This document shows, piece by piece, positions 17,269 through 20,845 of a DNA stretch of 20,845 bases. How positions within the stretch are numbered: position 1 is the first letter of the stretch; each line of letters starts with the position of its first letter. The notes beneath the pieces were generated by a model. It saw only the letters and a program-made list of their open reading frames with translations, did not search any database and was not told the origin of the DNA. This stretch comes from Bryobacteraceae bacterium (lineage in GTDB: Bacteria > Acidobacteriota > Terriglobia > Bryobacterales > Bryobacteraceae): NCBI GenBank assembly GCA_029975915.1, contig JARKOC010000539.1, positions 1 to 20,845 on the forward strand, written 5' to 3'. The translations under genes were made by a program, and so were the position numbers.

Positions 17269-18237
17269 ATGAATATCTCCAGACGAACCATCCTCGCTGC
17301 GCCAGCCGCACTCGCCACGCAACCCAATCCGGCCACCCTCGACCAACTCCTTGCCCTGCCCGCAGGCCCCGTTGACGCCGTCGTGGATTCTGACACTTAC
17401 AACGAAATTGACGACCAGTTCGCCGTCGCCTACGCCATGCTGTCCGCCCCGCGCGTCAATGTCGAAGCCATTTACGCCGCGCCCTACCTGAACGACCGCT
17501 CCACATCGCCCGCCGACGGTATGCAGAAGAGCTACGAGGAGATCCTGCGCATTCTCGCGCGACTGAAGAAAGACCCGAAGGGCTTCGTCTTCGCTGGATC
17601 AAAAGAGTTTATGGGCAAGCAGCCTCGTCCCATTTCCAGCCCGGCGGCCAGAGATCTGGTCGAGCGCGCCATGAAGCCTCGCCAAGGCCCGCTCTATGTC
17701 ATCACCATCGGCGCGCCCACCAACGTCTCTTCCGCCATCCTCATGGAACCGCGCATCACCAGCCGCATCGTCGTCGTCTGGCTCGGCGGACAGCCCTATG
17801 ACTGGCCTACCGCCCGCGAATTCAACCTCTTCCAGGACATCGCCTCGTCGCAAATCCTCCACGATTCGCGTGTCCCGCTAGTGAACATTCCCACCCGCAA
17901 CGTTTCAGAACACTTGCGTACGACAACCGCCGAAATCGATCGCTTCCTTGCCGGCAAGTCGGCGCTCGCCGAATACCTGCGCTCCGAATTCGCTGTCTTT
18001 GCCCGCTCTCACTCGCCCGCGCAGGATTTTGCCTGGTCGAAGGTCATCTGGGACATCTCGGCCGTTGCCTGGCTGATCGAGCCGAAATGGGTGCCCACCA
18101 AGATCGTCCCCAGCCCGGTGCTCACACCGGAGTTCACCTACCGGAACGAGCCCGGACGCCACCCCGTGCGCGTCGCCACTTGGGTCAATCGCGACGACGT
18201 CTTCGACGACCTCTTCAAGAAACTGGCGAAAGCCTAG
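17269..18237 (+). CDS. Nucleoside-hydrolase-like protein (IU-NH fold), probable TAT export
   Basis: The 322-residue product resembles inosine-uridine-type nucleoside hydrolases, which cleave ribonucleosides with a calcium ion held by aspartates. The N-terminal cluster reads VVDSDTYNEIDDQFAVAY (D40, D42, D48, D49), with two extra residues compared with the DxDPGIDD form. GAPTNVSSAIL (149-157) matches the TN motif, EFNLFQD (184-190) the N168 region, and IWDISAVAWLIEP (260-272) the C-terminal motif, where W261 stands in place of the catalytic histidine. MNISRRTILAAPAAL is a short twin-arginine-like signal, so export is likely. ATG 17269 is chosen for its AGGAG at 17255-17259 and for this signal. 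Substrate and activity are open. Confidence 0.82.
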   Translation: MNISRRTILAAPAALATQPNPATLDQLLALPAGPVDAVVDSDTYNEIDDQFAVAYAMLSAPRVNVEAIYAAPYLNDRSTSPADGMQKSYEEILRILARLKKDPKGFVFAGSKEFMGKQPRPISSPAARDLVERAMKPRQGPLYVITIGAPTNVSSAILMEPRITSRIVVVWLGGQPYDWPTAREFNLFQDIASSQILHDSRVPLVNIPTRNVSEHLRTTTAEIDRFLAGKSALAEYLRSEFAVFARSHSPAQDFAWSKVIWDISAVAWLIEPKWVPTKIVPSPVLTPEFTYRNEPGRHPVRVATWVNRDDVFDDLFKKLAKA

Positions 18238-18241
18238 CCTA

Positions 18242-18676
18242 TTACTTGGCCGGCGGCCGCGCTGACTGGTGCGCCAGCAACTGCCACCCGGAAGCGCCTT
18301 TGCGGAATACGTGCAACGTCATCAGCGGCATCGTCTGTTTGCTGCCGTCGGCGGCCTTGGTCACGTAGATGGCCTTGGCGAACGCCAACGCTGTTTTATC
18401 GTCCACCGGCCGGACGACGATCTCCTCGAAATTAATCTCGTAGTAGCGCGACTTGCCTGATTTCAGCGCTCCGATGTAGCTCGCCTTAGTATCCACCAGT
18501 CCGTTCGAGTGCCGGTAGTAGAGATCGTCCGACATCAGCTTGTCCAGTGCCGCATAGTCGTTCTTCATCATGGCAGCGCCCCAGTCGCGTTCCGCCTTTT
18601 CTACGGCGGCTGGAATGTCGGCGGCGGAAGCAAACAGGGCGCCGGCAAGAAGAACCAACAGGATTCGCTTGAGCAT
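18242..18676 (-). CDS. Secreted NTF2-like (DUF4440-type) protein
   Basis: The 144-residue protein begins with a Sec signal peptide, MLKRILLVLLAGALFASA, with probable cleavage before ADIPAAV. The mature part follows the DUF4440/SnoaL-like NTF2 fold: a helix AVEKAERDWGAAMMKNDYAA, then LDKLMSDDLYYRHSNG. Later strands are EINFEEIVVRPVDDKTALAF and a last one in WQLLAHQSA. These small cone-shaped domains bind ligands or act as non-enzymatic partners, and no catalytic residue can be named here. An ATG at 18685 would add three residues; neither start has a strong ribosome binding site. The gene is convergent with the upstream hydrolase-like gene, 4 bases apart. Confidence 0.8.
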   Translation of the reverse strand: MLKRILLVLLAGALFASAADIPAAVEKAERDWGAAMMKNDYAALDKLMSDDLYYRHSNGLVDTKASYIGALKSGKSRYYEINFEEIVVRPVDDKTALAFAKAIYVTKAADGSKQTMPLMTLHVFRKGASGWQLLAHQSARPPAK

Positions 18677-18738
18677 GGCAGTCATTCTATCGCCTTGGAA
18701 CGCGCCGCGGGCGTCTGCTTTGCGGCTAGCATGGATTC

Positions 18739-19755
18739 ATGCTGTCCCATCTCGCTTTGCTGCTCGTTCCCGCGCTCGATCCCGCCGACGTGACGCGTTT
18801 CGCGGGTCTCGCCCTGGACTGTGTACACCGCGAGTATCCCAACAAGATCGCGCACGTGATGAATTCCGACGCCGACGTCCGTCCCCCCCGGTCGCTGACG
18901 CCGGCCTTCTACGGCTGCTACGACTGGCACTCCTCGGTTCATGGTCACTGGATGCTGGCGCGTGTCGCCCATCTTTACCCGGACTTGCCTTTCTCCGAGC
19001 GCGCTCTCGCCGCACTTTCAAAAAGCATTACACCCGGTCACATCGCGCAGGAAACCGCCTACCTCAACGCAACCGGACGCGCCACCTTTGAACGTCCCTA
19101 CGGCCTGGCTTGGCTGCTTGCTCTAGCTCAGGAACTGCGTGAAATGAAAAGCCCTCTAGCCGGGACCATCCGCGCGCTCGAACTTGCCGCCGTTGAGCGG
19201 CTTTCCGCGTGGCTGCCGAAACTGTCACACCCGGTGCGCTCTGGTGAGCACAGCCAAACGGCCTTCGCCCTCGGCCTGGCGCTCGACTACGCCGATTCCG
19301 CCGATCCCGCCTTGGCTGCGCTCATCCGCCAGCGGGCGCGCGGCTTCTTTGAATCCGACAAAGCCTGCCCCGCCAGCTACGAGCCCTCCGGGGAGGATTT
19401 CCTTTCTCCCTGTCTCGCCGAAGCCGATCTAATGCGCCGAGTGCTCTCTCCAGCCGCATTTTCCAAGTGGCTCAGCCAGTTTCTGCCCGCTTTGCCCTTT
19501 GAGCCGCTCGTCGTCACGGATCCTTCAGACGGAAAACTCGCCCATCTCGACGGCCTCAACCTCAGCCGCGCCTGGATGCTCACCGGAATCGCCTCCGCCC
19601 TGCCACTGAATCACTCCCGCCGCCAGAAGGTTCTTCGGCTCGCCGAAGCCCACGGCAAGGCCGGGCTCAACTCGGTCACTGGCGCCCACTATGAGGGCGG
19701 CCACTGGCTCGGCAGCTTCGCCATCTACTACGCAACGGGGAGAGGCATCAAATGA
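18739..19755 (+). CDS. DUF2891 family protein
   Basis: The 338-residue product matches the DUF2891 pattern by its conserved blocks: FYGCYDWHSSVHGHWML (58-72), GRATFERPYGLAWLLALAQE, PSGEDFLSPCLAEADLMRRV, then LNLSRAWML and the C-terminal GAHYEGGHWLGSFAIYYATG. The family has no established biochemical function. The pattern of aromatic and acidic residues in helix-rich repeats recalls alpha/alpha-toroid enzymes, but that is only a suggestion. A short hydrophobic N-terminus (LALLLVPALDP) may be a weak signal. It is divergent from the NTF2-like gene, with a 62-base spacer counted from that gene's preferred start. Confidence 0.82.
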   Translation: MLSHLALLLVPALDPADVTRFAGLALDCVHREYPNKIAHVMNSDADVRPPRSLTPAFYGCYDWHSSVHGHWMLARVAHLYPDLPFSERALAALSKSITPGHIAQETAYLNATGRATFERPYGLAWLLALAQELREMKSPLAGTIRALELAAVERLSAWLPKLSHPVRSGEHSQTAFALGLALDYADSADPALAALIRQRARGFFESDKACPASYEPSGEDFLSPCLAEADLMRRVLSPAAFSKWLSQFLPALPFEPLVVTDPSDGKLAHLDGLNLSRAWMLTGIASALPLNHSRRQKVLRLAEAHGKAGLNSVTGAHYEGGHWLGSFAIYYATGRGIK

Positions 19756-19827
19756 GGAGATCGAACTGCCGGTTTTTGTAACGCCGCGTCCGTCCTTGTC
19801 GTATAAAGGAGTGAGAGGTCCGTTACT

Positions 19828-20148
19828 ATGAAAAACTTTCTCGTCACACTTGGCTTCATCGCCGCTCTTTCATTGCCGTTGTCGGCCGCTGGCGACGCGG
19901 CGAAGGGCAAGGATCTGTACGTGAAGAGGTGCAAACTGTGCCACGCAGAGGACGGCGCGGGCACTCCCGCCATGCAGAAGAAGCACGGCGCCAAACTCCT
20001 GCCACTCGCCGGCAAGGAAGTTAAAGCGATGAAGGACGCCGAACTGACCAAAGCCTTCAATGAGGCCGCCAATCACAAGGCGCTGCTCAAAACCCTTCAG
20101 CCTGGCGACCTGGATAACCTGATTGCTTACATCAGGACGATGAAGTAA
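19828..20148 (+). CDS. Small secreted c-type cytochrome
   Basis: The 106-residue protein has a Sec signal peptide, MKNFLVTLGFIAALSLPLSA, and a single haem-attachment motif CKLCH at residues 35-39, so it is a periplasmic class I-like cytochrome c. DAAKGKDLYVKRCKLCHAED and the C-terminal LDNLIAYIRTM fit the fold. The usual MP methionine before the last helix is absent; H83 (ANHKALLK) lies in that region, and M49 and M105 are other candidates for the sixth ligand. AGAGGT at 19814-19819 is a well-placed ribosome binding site. A TATAAA at 19802-19807 could be a -10 box, but no well-spaced -35 is seen. Confidence 0.88.
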   Translation: MKNFLVTLGFIAALSLPLSAAGDAAKGKDLYVKRCKLCHAEDGAGTPAMQKKHGAKLLPLAGKEVKAMKDAELTKAFNEAANHKALLKTLQPGDLDNLIAYIRTMK

Positions 20149-20176
20149 TCGCCGCCTGCCCCGCGTTTTGTTGCAT

Positions 20177-20204
20177 CTCCACCCCGCACTTGTTAAAGTT
20201 GAAG

Positions 20205-20216
<12 letters not shown>
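20177..20216. repeat. Perfect 15-base inverted repeat covering the 5' end of the tRNA
   Basis: CTCCACCCCGCACTT (20177-20191) is the exact reverse complement of AAGTGCGGGGTGGAG (20202-20216), separated by 10 bases. The right arm includes the first 12 bases of the tRNA (acceptor strand, bases 8-9 and the first D-stem bases), so a transcript starting upstream could fold in competition with the tRNA. TTGCAT (20171-20176) and TAAAGT (20194-20199), 17 bases apart, could be a weak promoter starting inside this structure. In that case the left arm would not be transcribed. Confidence 0.8.
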
Positions 20217-20281
<65 letters not shown>

Positions 20282-20288
20282 GAAATCC

Positions 20289-20318
20289 AAGCCAGTCGAA
20301 ATAGCGACTGGCTTTTTT
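20289..20318 (+). terminator. Intrinsic terminator after tRNA-fMet
   Basis: AAGCCAGTCG (20289-20298) and CGACTGGCTT (20305-20314) form a perfect 10-base stem with a 6-base loop (AAATAG), followed by T20315-T20318 to give an uninterrupted run of six Ts. This is a textbook rho-independent terminator for the tRNA. Its T-run overlaps the stop codon of the convergent minus-strand gene at 20317-20319. On the minus strand only two Ts follow the stem, so it is not an obvious bidirectional terminator. Confidence 0.93.
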
Positions 20319-20845
20319 ATTTAACACATCCATTATTTTCAAGTTTTTTAGAAAATTCCGTCCAGATAACCCGCAAGGTCGCCCTAAAATTAGGCTCAAC
20401 TGTTATGCGTCCTGATTTCCTTTGTCTTCGATCAATAACATCCCCTTCCCCTATAAGTTCCTTTACAGAAACCCACGTAAAATCAGTCTTTTTGGAATTA
20501 CGTGCTTTACGTAATATTTTGGGACTCAACCGCTCTGTAACCGGGACAGCAAAAAAATGCTGCCCATAGACCACGGCATCAAGCGCGGTGTCAACCGGAG
20601 CATTACGTAAGTTATAGCGACCTTTTGTATATTTTTGTAACGTTGCGATTCCCAAAGGAATCGGTTCCTGCGATCCTACATTATTAAAGGCTGTCCATAA
20701 AGAGGTTCCAATATTACGCCCTAAAACCATATACCATTGCTTCTCACGAGCTTCATACCAGATAGGCAATACATGGACGATAGAAGCAAAAGAATCTAGG
20801 GTCATACATATACCGATACAAAAGATGGTTTTAAGCAGACGTTTA
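20317..20845 (-). CDS. Probable secreted Nudix-like protein lacking the catalytic box, start outside the window
   Basis: The frame has an ATG at 20805 giving 162 residues, but no good ribosome binding site there, and it stays open to the window edge. The extra codons encode KRLLKTIFCIGIC before that methionine, which with MTLDSFAS looks like a Sec signal peptide, so the true start is probably just beyond 20845. Numbering from the ATG at 20805, a Nudix-like layout is visible. Strands VLPIWYEAREKQWYMVLGRN come first and WTAFNNVG sits where the Nudix GG would be. ATLQKYTKGRY (54-64) sits at the REuxEExG helix, and PVTERLSP then KKTDFTWVSVKELI (105-118) looks like the late Nudix Wxxxxel segment. 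The catalytic R and E residues are missing. Two sampled 60-base lines are 42 percent GC, far below the rest. Family assignment is tentative. Confidence 0.5.
   Translation of the reverse strand, partial: KRLLKTIFCIGICMTLDSFASIVHVLPIWYEAREKQWYMVLGRNIGTSLWTAFNNVGSQEPIPLGIATLQKYTKGRYNLRNAPVDTALDAVVYGQHFFAVPVTERLSPKILRKARNSKKTDFTWVSVKELIGEGDVIDRRQRKSGRITVEPNFRATLRVIWTEFSKKLENNGCVK

Noticed and set aside
17184..17396. N-terminal extension of the GNAT frame to 17396
   Set aside because: The extension overlaps the start of the divergent gene, is low complexity, and the ATG at 17183 has an AGGAGG site.
18570..19091. Plus-strand open frame of 173 codons across the NTF2-like/DUF2891 spacer
   Set aside because: It is Arg/Ser-rich, has no domain, and overlaps two better supported genes.

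Overview
The window is the right-hand end of a bacterial str operon followed by a fused S10-spc-alpha ribosomal protein super-operon, about 16.4 kb, all on the + strand. It is followed by a small set of unlinked accessory genes, an initiator tRNA, and an abrupt change to AT-rich DNA at the right edge. Bases 1-16500 are GC-rich, with sampled 60-base lines in the mid-60s percent GC. The ribosomal proteins are typical of bacteria. The S14, L36 and S4 proteins all keep zinc-binding cysteines. DUF2891, DUF4440 and TAT-exported nucleoside-hydrolase-like genes lie nearby. This combination suggests an Acidobacteriota member, perhaps of the Solibacter/Bryobacter group. That assignment is inference from gene style, not from a database match.

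Layout: 1-141 is the end of tuf (EF-Tu). 251-9984 carries rpsJ-rplC-rplD-rplW-rplB-rpsS-rplV-rpsC-rplP-rpmC-rpsQ-rplN-rplX-rplE-rpsN-rpsH-rplF-rplR-rpsE-rpmD-rplO. 10010-13347 carries secY-adk-map-infA-rpmJ. 13369-16507 carries rpsM-rpsK-rpsD-rpoA-rplQ. Gene gaps are mostly under 100 bases, with ATGA overlaps at rplD/rplW and adk/map, and I see no strong terminator before the hairpin after rplQ (16529-16562). These genes build both ribosomal subunits, the SecY translocon channel, the RNA polymerase alpha subunit, IF-1, adenylate kinase and methionine aminopeptidase. Points of note are a short and divergent IF-1, an S3 with an Ala/Pro-rich tail, a TTG-started rpsD behind a 160-base structured leader, and a hairpin between tuf and rpsJ.

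16584-20148 holds five singly organised genes on both strands: a GNAT acetyltransferase, a TAT-exported nucleoside-hydrolase-like protein, a secreted NTF2/DUF4440-like protein, a DUF2891 protein and a small secreted c-type cytochrome.

20205-20281 is tRNA-fMet with initiator hallmarks but a U1-A72 pair instead of the usual C1xA72 mismatch. A perfect 15-base inverted repeat covers its 5' end, and a textbook terminator follows it. Immediately beyond, GC content falls to about 42 percent, and a minus-strand gene for an apparently secreted protein with a degenerate Nudix-like fold runs off the window. This boundary is the best candidate for something new: a genomic island edge at tRNA-fMet or, alternatively, an assembly join.
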